From Okapia johnstoni (Eukaryota > Chordata > Mammalia > Artiodactyla > Giraffidae): a stretch of 64,000 bases of DNA. Position 1 is the first letter of the stretch; each line of letters starts with the position of its first letter. The stretch is taken from positions 75,498,385-75,562,384 of the forward strand of contig CM044315.1 in NCBI GenBank assembly GCA_024291935.2. Direction: 5' to 3'. Made by a program: the position numbers and the translations under genes. The notes beneath the pieces are model-generated. The model ran no database searches. It had not been told where the DNA came from and saw nothing but the letters and a program-made list of their open reading frames with translations. Positions 11,070-21,061 of this stretch are shown here, in pieces.

Positions 11070-11200
11070 TAAATGTCACCCCTTCAGGGAGTCTTCCTGG
11101 TGTTCCCATCCAGCATTCCCCACATTTGTGTCTCAGTATCATTTTGTATAAAGTTCTATCATTGTATTTATCATCTAGTATCACTCATTCTCTACCATAC
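11070..11200 (+). repeat. L2 LINE 3' fragment
   Basis: The order aatgtcaccccttcagggag, then cattttgtataaagttctat, then tatttatcatctagtatc follows the L2 3' UTR. It is close to the L2 pieces at 10.3 and 13.3 kb but not continuous with them. Confidence 0.5.
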
Positions 11201-11214
11201 ACTTAATATCAGAA

Positions 11215-11420
11215 ATAGTTTAGTGTCATGTTAATAGCATGGGATTTAGGTTCATGTAGAACTAGGTTCAAATTCTTGCTCTGCTATTTTTTAACTTTGT
11301 GGCCTTGGATAAAATTATGTAATGCCTCTGATTATTAGTATCATGATTTATAAAATGGGGACTTCATTTGGAAAAGATGAAATGGTAAATATAAAATATC
11401 TGTTTGACTGATGGATACAT
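11215..11420 (+). repeat. MIR SINE
   Basis: Nearly the whole MIR is present: atagcatgggatttaggttc, aggttcaaattcttgctctg, ctttgtggccttggataaaa and a tgatttataaaatggggact block. Confidence 0.75.
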
Positions 11421-12070
11421 AGTGAATTAATCAGCAAATATCTGTCAATTTGATTTCATTGAACTGGTTCAGTTCATAAAGCATTCTCTCTGCATTCTAA
11501 TGCCATAAACTATTGGGGGGACAAAATTAGATCATTGATTTCATTTTTATTAAGTGAAAAGGACTGCAGTTTTAACCAACTGTGAACCTCAATACTAGAC
11601 TGATTATCTGAAAGACTAGCATAGTTTTGTATTTAAATAGAACAAATTGAATTACGGCTTAAACAGCAGTAGAAATTCCCACAGAGTAGTATTTTTCAAT
11701 ATAAACCATTATCCCTGCCAGCCATATGTATAGATATGGCACAGCTTATGTATTTATTTATTTTTTTCATTAAAAACAAAATGATTAATTTCACAAGTTA
11801 ATTTATTGTATTCGCCACAGGAGCCAAGTTCAAATTAAATAGTCTAGTGCTTATAGATATTAAAGACTGGCTTACTGAAAGGAGTCTGTAATTTTGGTGC
11901 TGTTTTCTTAGTCAGAGCCTGTAGTTGTTATTTTCTAGCAAGAAATCTGAAAGGGTTTTACAATACCATTTTTCCTGATGTATTATTTGTAAAGATTTTA
12001 GATTGGTCACTGGTTACTTTCAGAAACCAAATTCTATAATATAATGTCTGTTAAGTATGGGAGCATAAAT
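11420..12070. other. AT-rich repeat-poor stretch
   Basis: No recognised element. Several TAAT-type homeodomain words occur (for example around 11770-11810), but at this base composition that is not informative. Confidence 0.35.
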
Positions 12071-12074
12071 ACAT

Positions 12075-12260
12075 AGTGCACACAGTGTGTTGAAGGTTGG
12101 AAAGATCTGCGTTTGAATTCTGGCCTTAGGCAAATTCCCTAACATCTGTGAGCAGTTTTCCTCATTGGTAAAACGGGGGCAATGAAACTTGGCTATCAGA
12201 GTAGTTGCATCAAGTGAGTTGAAGCAACTGAAATTCCTGGCGCCTAGTAAGCGTTATTTT
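12075..12260 (+). repeat. MIR SINE
   Basis: The MIR core is seen as gatctgcgtttgaattctgg, aaattccctaacatctgtga and ctcattggtaaaacgggggc; the 3' part ends near gcgcctagtaagcgttatt. Confidence 0.7.
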
Positions 12261-12344
12261 TTAAGTTGTCTACACTTACGTTTATCAGTGATATAGGATT
12301 TTCTTAGTTTCAAGGCAGACGGTTTGTTGTTGCTCTTTTGCCTG

Positions 12345-12696
12345 TGTTGTTGTTGTTATTCAATCACTCAGTAGCGTCCAACTCTTTGTGACCCCATGGA
12401 CTGCAGCACACCAGATTTCCCTGTCCTTTACCATCTCCCAGAGTTTGCTCAAACTCCTGTCCGTTGAGTCGGTGATGCCATCCAACCATCTTGCCCTCTG
12501 TAGCCCCCTCTCCTCCTGCCTTCAATCTTTCCCAGAATCAGGGTCTTTTCTAATGAGTCAGCTTTTCACATCAACTGGCCAAAATATTGAAACTTCAGCT
12601 TCAGCATCAGTCCTTCCAATGAATATTCAGGACTGATATCCATTAGGATTGACTGCTTTGATCTCCATGTGGTACAAAGGACTCTCAAGAGTCCAC
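12345..12696 (-). mobile_element. BovB LINE 3' end
   Basis: The tail (ttgttattcaatcactcagt) through the 3' coding remnant, truncated near the block aaaggactctcaagagtcc. It is a separate insertion from the fragment at 12757, because each carries its own copy of the same 3' segment. Confidence 0.85.
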
Positions 12697-12756
12697 TCCA
12701 TTTGTCCTTAAGTAATCATTACAATCTACTGAGAGATCATATGAAAATTTAAACAA

Positions 12757-13245
12757 CTCTCAGAGCTTACTCAAACTCATGTCCATCGAGTCAGTGATGC
12801 CATCCAACCTTATCACCCGCTGTCATCCCCTTCTCCTGCCTTCACTCTTTCCGAGCATCAGGGTCTTTTCCAATGAGTCAGTTCATCACATCAGGTGGCC
12901 AAAAGACTGGAGCTTGAGCTTCAACATCAGTCCTTCCAATGAATATTCAGGGCTGATTTCCTTTAGGATGGACTGGTTGGATCTCGTTGCAGTCCAAGGG
13001 ACTCTCAAGAATCTTCTCCAACACCAATATCTGAGGTTATTGATATTTCTCCCGGCAATCTTGATTCCAGCTTGTGTTTCTTCCAGTCCAGCGTTTCTCA
13101 TGATGTACTCTGCATACAAGTTAAATAAGCAGGGTGACAGTATACAGCCTTAATGTACTCCTTTTCCGATTTGGAACCAGTCTGTTGTTCCATGTCCAGT
13201 TCTAACTCTTGCTTCCTGACCTGCATACATGTTTCACAATAAACT
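12757..13245 (-). mobile_element. BovB LINE fragment with internal deletion
   Basis: The 3' region runs to ttctccaacacca at 13026, then jumps directly to the reverse transcriptase catalytic neighbourhood (atatctgaggttattgatat). Several hundred bp present in complete copies are lost. The extreme 3' tail is also missing. The element ends upstream near ctgacctgcatacatg. Confidence 0.85.
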
Positions 13246-13259
13246 GTGGATTCTGTCTT

Positions 13260-13488
13260 GCTCCAGGCGTTTGCACATGCTGTTGTGTCTGTTCTACAAA
13301 CTATTCTGATGTATCTTTCAGATCTCAGTTTCCCCTGAGAAATCTCTATAAATCTCTAATTTGGGTTAGTTGCTTCCATCAGGTACTCCCATTGTATCTG
13401 GATTTTCTCAATATAGTATTTTACACAATTGTTATTGCTCATTTGACTCTCCCTCTCACAATAGATGAGCACCTCCATAGAACTTTGG
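13260..13488 (+). repeat. L2 LINE fragment
   Basis: Sense L2: ccaggcgtttgcacatgctg, ttcagatctcagtttcccct and caatagatgagcacctccat. The first L1 of the nested pile begins immediately after it with a T-run. Confidence 0.65.
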
Positions 13489-14040
13489 GGTTTTTTTTAA
13501 TAAAATAAACTTTATTGATATATTATTTATTATTTGCAATAAGTTGCACACATTTTAAAGGCCGAGATCAATGAGATTTTACAAATGTATACACTCACAA
13601 AGCACCACCTCACCTCCAAAAGTTCTCTTGTGCCTCTTCTCTATCAATCTGCCTCCCTGACCCCCTCACCCAAACAAACACTGATCTACATTCTTCCATT
13701 GTAGATTGGATTTGTCATTCCTAAAGTTTAATACAAATGGAATAATGAAGTATGTATTCTTTCATGCCTCATTTCTTTACTCAGTATACTGTATTTTGCA
13801 AGTATCAGTAAATCATTGGTTTTAATTGCTTCATAGTATTCCATTTTATAAAAAAAACTATAACTTTTTTTATCTGCTTCAGTTGTGTTCATAAAAAAAC
13901 TACTATGGGTATTCAATATAAGCTTTTGTGAAGGCATATGATTTTGTTTTATTATTTTTTGAAGTTTTATTTTATTGTATTAAGAACACTTAATATGAGA
14001 TTTAGTCTTGTAATATATTTTTAAGTATATAGTGCAGTAT

Positions 14041-15218
14041 AAGAAAGCCTTCCACAGTGATCAGTGCAAAGAAATAGAGGAAAACAACAGATTGGGAATG
14101 ACTAGAGATCTCTTCAACAAAATTAGAGATAACAAGGGAACAATTCATGCAAAGATCGGCTCGATAAAGGACAGAAATGGTATGGACCTAACAGAAGCAG
14201 AAGATATTAAGAAGAGGTGGCAAGAATACACAGAATAACTGTACAAAAAAGATCTTCACAACCCAGATAATCACAATGGTGTGATCACTCACCTAGAGCC
14301 AGACATCCTGGAATTTGAAATCAAGTGGGCCTTAGAAAGCATTACTATGAACAAAGCTAGTGGAGGTAATGGAATTCCAGTTGAGCTATTTCAAATCCTC
14401 AAAGATGATGCTGTGAAAGTGCTGCACTCAATATGCCAGCAAATTTGGAAAACTCAGCAGTGGCCACAGGACTGGAAAAGGTCAGTTTTCATTCTAATCC
14501 CAAAGAAAGGCAATGCCAAAGAATGCTCAAACTACCGTCAACTTCAGAAAACTAAGATCATGGCATCTGGTCCCATCACTTCATGGGAAATAGATGGCCA
14601 AACAGTGGAAACAGTGTCAGACATATTTTTGGGGGGCTCCAAAATCACTGCAGATGGTGATTGAAGCCATGAAATTAAAAGACTCTTACTCCTTGGAAGG
14701 AAGTTTGTGGCCAACCTAGATAGCATATTTAAAAGCAGAGACATTACTTTGCCAACAAAAGTCCGTCTAGTCAAGGCTATGGTTTTTCCAGTGGTCATGT
14801 ATGGATGTGAGAGTTGGATGGTGAAGAAAGCTGAGTGCCACAGAATTGATTCTTTTGAACTGTGGTGTTGGAGAAGACTCTTGAGAGTCCCTTGGACTGC
14901 AAGGAGATCCAACCAGTCCATCCCAAAGGAGATCAGTCCTGGGTGTTCATTGGAAGGACTGATGTTGAAGCTGAAACTCCAATACTTTGGCCACCTCATG
15001 TGAAGAGCTGACTCATTGGAAAAGACCCTAATGCTGGGTAGGATTGGGGGCAGGAGGAGAAGGGGATGACAGAGGATGAGATGGTTGGATGGCATCACTG
15101 ACTCGATGGACATGGGTTTGGGTAAACTCCGTGAGTTGGTGATGGACAGGGAGGCCTGGCGTGCTGCAATTCGTGGTTCTCAAAGAGTTGGACTGGACTG
15201 AGCGACTGAACTGAACTG
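14041..15218 (+). mobile_element. BovB LINE with 10-bp target duplication and RT deletion
   Basis: The perfect word agtgcagtat flanks the element at 14031-14040 and 15219-15228. The copy starts in the pre-RT linker, passes the RT N-terminal part, and at about 14540 jumps from aactaccgtcaact to cagaaaactaagatc. This removes roughly 0.6-0.7 kb with the catalytic YxDD box. It ends in the ctgaactga tail. L1 sequence continues seamlessly across the insertion (acagtat|tgttaacta). Confidence 0.93.
14281..14664 (+). pseudogene. BovB reverse transcriptase remnant, RT core deleted
   Basis: About 127 codons remain open. The first 85 contain ILEFEIKWALESITMNKASG and the IPVELFQILKDDAVKVLHS block of the RT fingers. 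After the deletion the frame fuses into KTKIMASGPITSWEIDGQ, which lies downstream of the active site. The fusion is in frame by chance but lacks both catalytic motifs. Confidence 0.8.
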
Positions 15219-15312
15219 AGTGCAGTATTGTTAACTAAATAGCAACAATGTTATATAGCGAATCTCTAGAACTTACTCATCTTGTGTAATTGAGACTTTA
15301 TGCCCATTGTTT

Positions 15313-15446
15313 TGGAGAAGAAAATGGTAACCCACTCTAGTATTCTTGCCTGGAGAATCCTAGGGACGGCGGAGCCTGGTGAGCTGCCGTCTATGGGGTC
15401 GCACAGAGTCGGACAGGACTGAAGCGACTTAGCAGCAGCAGCAGCA
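15313..15446 (+). mobile_element. Bov-A SINE monomer with 11-bp target duplication
   Basis: A single A-type monomer (gtaacccactctagtattct ... gactgaagcgacttagcag) with a (CAG)n tail. The word gcccattgttt occurs at 15302-15312 and 15447-15457. It matches the downstream monomer of Bov-A2 rather than the upstream one, which suggests truncated retrotransposition of a dimer. Confidence 0.9.
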
Positions 15447-17555
15447 GCCCATTGTTTAGCAATTCCCAATTTCTCCTCCCCTCCAACCCTGGGAACCACC
15501 ATTCATTGTACTCTCTGATTCTATGAGTTTGATTATTTTAGATACCACATGGAAGTGGAGTCATGCAGTATTTGTCTTTATGTGACTGACTTATTTCAAT
15601 TAGAATGATGTCCTCATAGTTCATCCACGTTGTTGCATATTACAGAATTTCCTTCTCTGTTAAAGTCAGTATTCCATTGCATATACCACATTTTCTTTAT
15701 TCATTGATATGTTGGTGGACATTAAGGTTGTTTCTAAATCTTGACTTTCTGAGCAGTGCTGCATATGGGAGTGCAGTTATCTGTTTGAGATCGTGATTTC
15801 AATTCTTTTGGATAAATACCTAAAAGTGATATTGCTGGATCACAAGGTAGTTTTATTTTTTAGTTTCTAAGATACCTTTGTACTCTTTTCCATTCTAGCT
15901 ACACCATTTTGCATTTTCACAAATGATGAGATGTCATTTCCCAAAAATGACAGGTGTGAGACAATATCTCAATGTGATTTGATTTTCCTTTCCCTGATGA
16001 TTAGTGACGTTGTGCAATTTTTCATATTCACTGACCATTTATTTGTATGGTCACTTGAAGATATGTGTATTCAAATCCTTAGCCCAGTTTTAATTGGGTT
16101 ACTAGTTTCTGTTTTTTCTAATTGAGTTGTAAGAGTTTGTCATATATTTTGTAAACCAACCCCTTGTCAGATATATGGTGTGCAATTATATACTCCCACT
16201 GCGTTACTTTCCACTCTGTTGATTGTTTTATTTACTCTGCAGAAGCATTTTAGTTTGATATAGTCCCATTTGTTTGTTTATTTATTTTTATTGCCTGTGC
16301 TTTAGGTATCATATCCATGAAATAATATCCCAGGTCAAGAAGCCTTTCCCCTATGTTTTCTTCTAGGACCATTACAGTCTTAGAGTCATTTAAGCCTTCA
16401 ATATATTTTGAGTTGACTTTTATATCAAGATGATATAGAATAAGGATTCAATTGCATTCTTTTGCGTGTGGATCCAGTATTTAAATTTTTTTTTGTCCAT
16501 GAGTTGTTGCTGAATCAGTGTCTTTTTGGGTGTAAGGAGGCTTACTATTCCATAATCTTAAAGACATCACTGCTCAGTACTATGTTCTTTTATTTGCAGT
16601 AGTTCTGTAATTTTTTTGAAAAAACAAGAAGTTAGAGGCTACAATTTTATTTTTCTCTATTTCCACTTAGGGACAAATTAATGTGTTGTATTGCAAATAT
16701 ATATTTAACTTTACAAAAATATGACAAACTGTTTTCTCAAATGAAAATGTATGTTTCTAAATGTATGTAACATTTGTATATTTCCACCAGCAAAGTATGA
16801 AAGCTCCAATTATACTGTATTCTTGTCAACACTTGTTATTATCAGCATTTTTAATTTTAGCACTTCTAGTGGGTATGTAATAGTATCCAATGTACTTTCT
16901 ACTTTCATTTCCCAGTGGCTAATGATGGTGAGCATTTTTCATGAGTTTATTGTGCATTTGTTTATGTTCTTTGGTTAAAAATCTGTCCAGATCTTTTGGG
17001 CATTTTCTGATTTTATTGTTTATTAATCGTCTGAGCTACTTACATTTTCTGAATACAGGTTGTCAGATTCATGGTTTATAAGTAGTTTCTCTTTTGCTGT
17101 GACTTGTGTTTTTATCTTCTAAGTTGTTTCTTTCAAAGAACAGACATTCAAGTTTTCATATTATCCATTTTATCATATTATTTTCTTTCATGGTTCATGC
17201 TTTATTGTATCTTGTCTAAGAAATCTTTGCCTAAACTAAGGTTTAAAAAAGGGTAAAATATATTTCTCCTGCTTTTTTTTTTCCTTCCAAGAAGCTTACA
17301 GTTTAAGCTTTTACATTTATATCCATGATTTCAAGTTAGTTTTTGTATATGATATGGTACTAGGGTTAAGATTTATTATTTTTTCCATATGGACATCCAG
17401 TTGTTTCAACAACATTTGTTGAAAAAACAGTCCTTTTCTGATTGAATTACATTGACTGTGATGTTAAAAATCAATGACCGCATTCCAATTCTGTTCATAT
17501 CCTTTCTGGACTATACTGTATTGCACATCGATTTATGCCTATCTAGGCCAATTTC

Positions 17556-17830
17556 GAAGAAGGCAATGGCACCCCACTCCAGTACTCTTGCCTGGAAAAT
17601 CCCATGGACGGAGGAGCCTGGTAGGCTGTAGTCCATGGGGTTGCTAAGAGTCGGACTCGACTGAGCGACTTCACTTTCACTTTTCCCTTTCATGCACTAG
17701 AGAAGGAAATGGCAACCCACTCCAGTATTTTTGCCTGGAGAATCCCGGGGATGGCGGAGCCTAGTGGGCTGCCGTCTATGGGGTCGCACAGAGTCGGACA
17801 CGACTGAAGCGACTTAGCAGCAGCAGCAGC
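17556..17830 (+). mobile_element. Bov-A2 SINE, complete dimer with 11-bp target duplication
   Basis: Two A monomers (17556-17699 and 17700-17830) are joined by the cttcactttcacttttccct linker. The unit ends in a (CAG)n tail. The perfect word aggccaatttc occurs at 17545-17555 and 17831-17841, so the dimer moved as one unit. The surrounding L1 resumes without loss. Confidence 0.95.
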
Positions 17831-19339
17831 AGGCCAATTTCACACCACATTGTTGGTTAGTTTTATAGAAATATTTGAAATCAGGTAGTTTAAGCTCTCC
17901 AAACTTGCTTTTTTTGTTTTCAAAAGAGTTGTGGCTATTCTAGTTTCTTTGTATTGCTATGAAAATCAATGTTTTCAATTGGGATTGCATTTAATTTATA
18001 GGTAAAGTTTAGGATAATTTATACCCTAACAGTATTGAATCTTTTAATACATGAACAGCATGTGTATCTTAATTTATTGAGGTCTTTCTTAATTTCTGCA
18101 GCAATGTTTTGAAGTTTTCAGTGTCCCATCAAGTGATGATAAAGGATCATTGAAATTTCCAACATATAATTGTGGATTTATTTTTCTTTCAGTTCTGTTG
18201 CATTTTACTTTATGTATTTCAAAGCTGTTTTAGGTGCATACACTTCTATGGTTTTTCTCTTCTTGATGTAGTGATCTCATGATCATTGTGAAATTTTCGC
18301 TTTCTTTTTCCAAAATATACTTTATTTTATATTAATGTAATGAATTCTGCATCTGCATGTTACATATTTTCCATTCTTTTTATAAAGAAATACTGTGTCT
18401 TTATATTTAAAATGAAATTTTGTAGACAGCATATAGTTCAACTTTAATTTTTAAATTCAATCTGACAATCTCTGCTTCTAATTGGAGTGTTTAGATTATT
18501 TAAATATAACGTATTTATGAATTTGGCTCAGTTTTAGTCAATCATCTTGCTCTTTGCTTTCCATTTGTTCCATCTGTTCTCTATGTTTTTTGGATTGATT
18601 GGAATATTTTTAAGGATATTCAGTCTTTACTGTTTGCTTATAAGACAAACCTCTTTGTCTTACCTTTTTGGGTTGCTTTTGGGTTTGCAATAAGTATCTG
18701 TGACATCACAACCTACCTTTAAATGGTGTTATAACCGTTTACATATACTGAAATATCTTTATAACATTATATTTATAATTTTTTCTGTTCTTTTGCTATT
18801 GTTGTTGTGTATTTTTATATCTACATATCAACCCCACAATGCAGTACTTTTATTTTTGTTTTAAATATCTAAATCTGCTGGTCATGAATTCTTTCAGCAT
18901 TCATTAGCTGAAAATGTTTTATTTTGCTTTAATTTTTAACAAATACTGAATTATTTTAATATGAGATGTTTAATTTTATCACTATTATTTTGCAACATGT
19001 TTGCTAACATTTTAAGTTGACAGTTTCTTCAGGAAATGCTGTTCAACTATGGTCTGGATTACACAGTTTTGATTATTTTTCTGCAGTCATTCTTATCTTT
19101 TTTTTTTCTTTCTATAGTCTTATTTCTCCCTGTTTCCCTTATTGCCCTTCGATTTTTCTCATATCACTGGTTTTCACAATTATTTTTTTGAAATTAAAAA
19201 TAAATCTGTACTTCAGTTAGTAATACTGTATCACATGTCAATTTCCTGTGTTTTTTTTAAAACATATCATTTCTTTATATTCTCTGAATTGAATTAGAAG
19301 TTTCAAGTCTCATTCAATTTTTTTAATCACTAAGATGAT

Positions 19340-19510
19340 AAGCTTTCTATATTTTAGCAGTAATACTGGATGCCAGAAAAAATGGAACTATATTAATGTT
19401 TTGAGTGAATATAAATTAGAAATACAGCATTCTATTCACGCTTAGTCTAATGAGTGGAACCAAAATGTCATAGATTTATTTGATAGGCAAAAATTCCTAA
19501 GTTTTCTAAA
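19340..19510 (+). repeat. Possible L1 ORF1 fragment in the opposite orientation
   Basis: The order actggatgccagaaaaaatg, acagcattctattcacgctt and ataggcaaaaattcctaag resembles the L1 ORF1 C-terminal coding strand. It would be opposite to the surrounding minus-strand L1. It could be a separate insertion; the similarity is modest. Confidence 0.35.

Positions 19511-19537
<27 letters not shown>
19510..19537. repeat. (TA)n simple repeat
   Basis: An uninterrupted AT dinucleotide run of about 28 bp. Confidence 0.9.
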
Positions 19538-19541
<4 letters not shown>

Positions 19542-19743
19542 TTTTGTATATATACATATGTATTTTCTACAAATACAGATAAATATTTTCTAGTATATTT
19601 TCTACTACACTCGATAAAGGCTTGAGAAAGAAGAACGAAAGAAAGAGATGAAGAAATTGGAAAACATAAACTAAATGAAATGAGAGCACTGAATATGAAA
19701 TAGAAAATGTTAAACAGACTAGATAAAAGTAAAAGATTATCAT

Positions 19744-19870
19744 CTAGTCCAGTTGTTTGTACACATGGCTGTTCATTAGAATCACATCTGCAGCTTTGGA
19801 GAAAACAAAATACTTGGTCATTTATATTTTTCATAAAATTCCAAGGTAATTCTAATGTGCATCTGGACTT
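19744..19870. repeat. MER5-type DNA transposon remnant
   Basis: The words ttcattagaatcacatctgc and ccaaggtaattctaatgtgc form the diagnostic palindromic ends of a non-autonomous hAT-Charlie element of the MER5 group. Confidence 0.6.
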
Positions 19871-21061
19871 TAAAAAGTGATTAAAGATTTTTCTATTAAA
19901 TTACAGCTTTAGTGATATAAAATTCTGTTATTTCCTATTGACTACTCATGATACAATGGTATTAAAAAGAACAATCGTTACATAATCATGATAGTAAAAG
20001 ATGTTTATCAGTTTTCAGAATCAATAGCCAGACAAAAAATAACAGATAATTACAATTGCAAGCCGTAACGGAAACAAGGTTAACTTAACACCGTGAAATC
20101 ATTACATACAATTTGTGGGGTTAAGTAGAGTGATGTGGAAGTGGAGGTGCATACATGCACATGTTTTCATCCATCCAGCCAGTCTATTTCTTTTGGTTGA
20201 TGCATTTAATCCATGTACATTTAAGGTAATTATTGATGTGTATGTTCCTATTACCATTTTCATAATTGTTTGGGTTTATTTTCTGTAGATCTTTTCCCTC
20301 TCTTGTGTTTCCTGCCTAGAGAAGTTCCTTTAGCATCTTTTATAAGGCTGGTTTGGTGGTGCTGAATTCTCTTAACTTTTGCGTGTCTGGAAAACTTGAT
20401 TTCTCCATCAAATCTGAATGATTGTCTTGCTGAGTAGAATATTCTTTGTTGTATGTTCTTCCCTTTCATCATTTAAATATATTTTGCCATTTCCTTCTGA
20501 CTTGTAGAGTTTCTGTTGAGAAATAAACTGATAACCTGATGGGATTTCCTTGTATATTATTTGTCATTTTTCCCTTGTTGCTTTTAACATTTTATCTTTG
20601 ACTTTAATTTTTGTCAGTTTGATTACTATGTGTCTTGATGTGTTCCTCCTTGGGTTTATCCTGCCTGGGACTCTCTGCACTTTAGGGAAGTTTTCAGCTA
20701 TTATCTCTTAAAAAAAATTTTTCAGGTCCTTTCTTTCCTTTTCCATTTTAATGTGAAAGGTGCATTTCATGTTGCAGAGATATCTTAAGTATCAAATTCA
20801 TTATCATTATTCTGAATTGAGTATACCCATTTATTTAGTATTTTTCTGGGGTTTCATCTTGTACCTTCATCTGCAACATAAACATCTGCCTTTCATTGTA
20901 ATTAACATTCTTTGATGTGGTTATCATTCTGGCAGCTATGAGACAGTAGATCTTTTTACTTCTGTCTGCCCTCTGGTGGATGAGGCTAAGAACCTTCTAT
21001 AAGTTTCCGGAAGGCACTGGTGGTAGGATAAACTGGGTCTTGCTCTGGTGGGCAGGGCCAT

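Larger units (their letters stand above)
13936..16495 (-). mobile_element. Second L1 LINE, inserted in the founding L1
   Basis: An L1 3' end (3' UTR and ORF2 C-terminus) in the same orientation. It is recognised by ttaagaacacttaatatgag, aacttactcatcttgtgtaa, gataccacatggaagtggag and a final tttgcgtgtggatccag block. It is 5'-truncated near 16490. It is itself interrupted by BovB (14041-15218) and a Bov-A monomer (15313-15446). The 140 bp after it, 16495-16640, are unassigned. Confidence 0.75.

Noticed and set aside
14544..15113. The 189-codon minus-strand frame
   Set aside because: It is the antisense of BovB. Similar antisense frames recur at every BovB copy because the coding strand is poor in the complements of stop codons.
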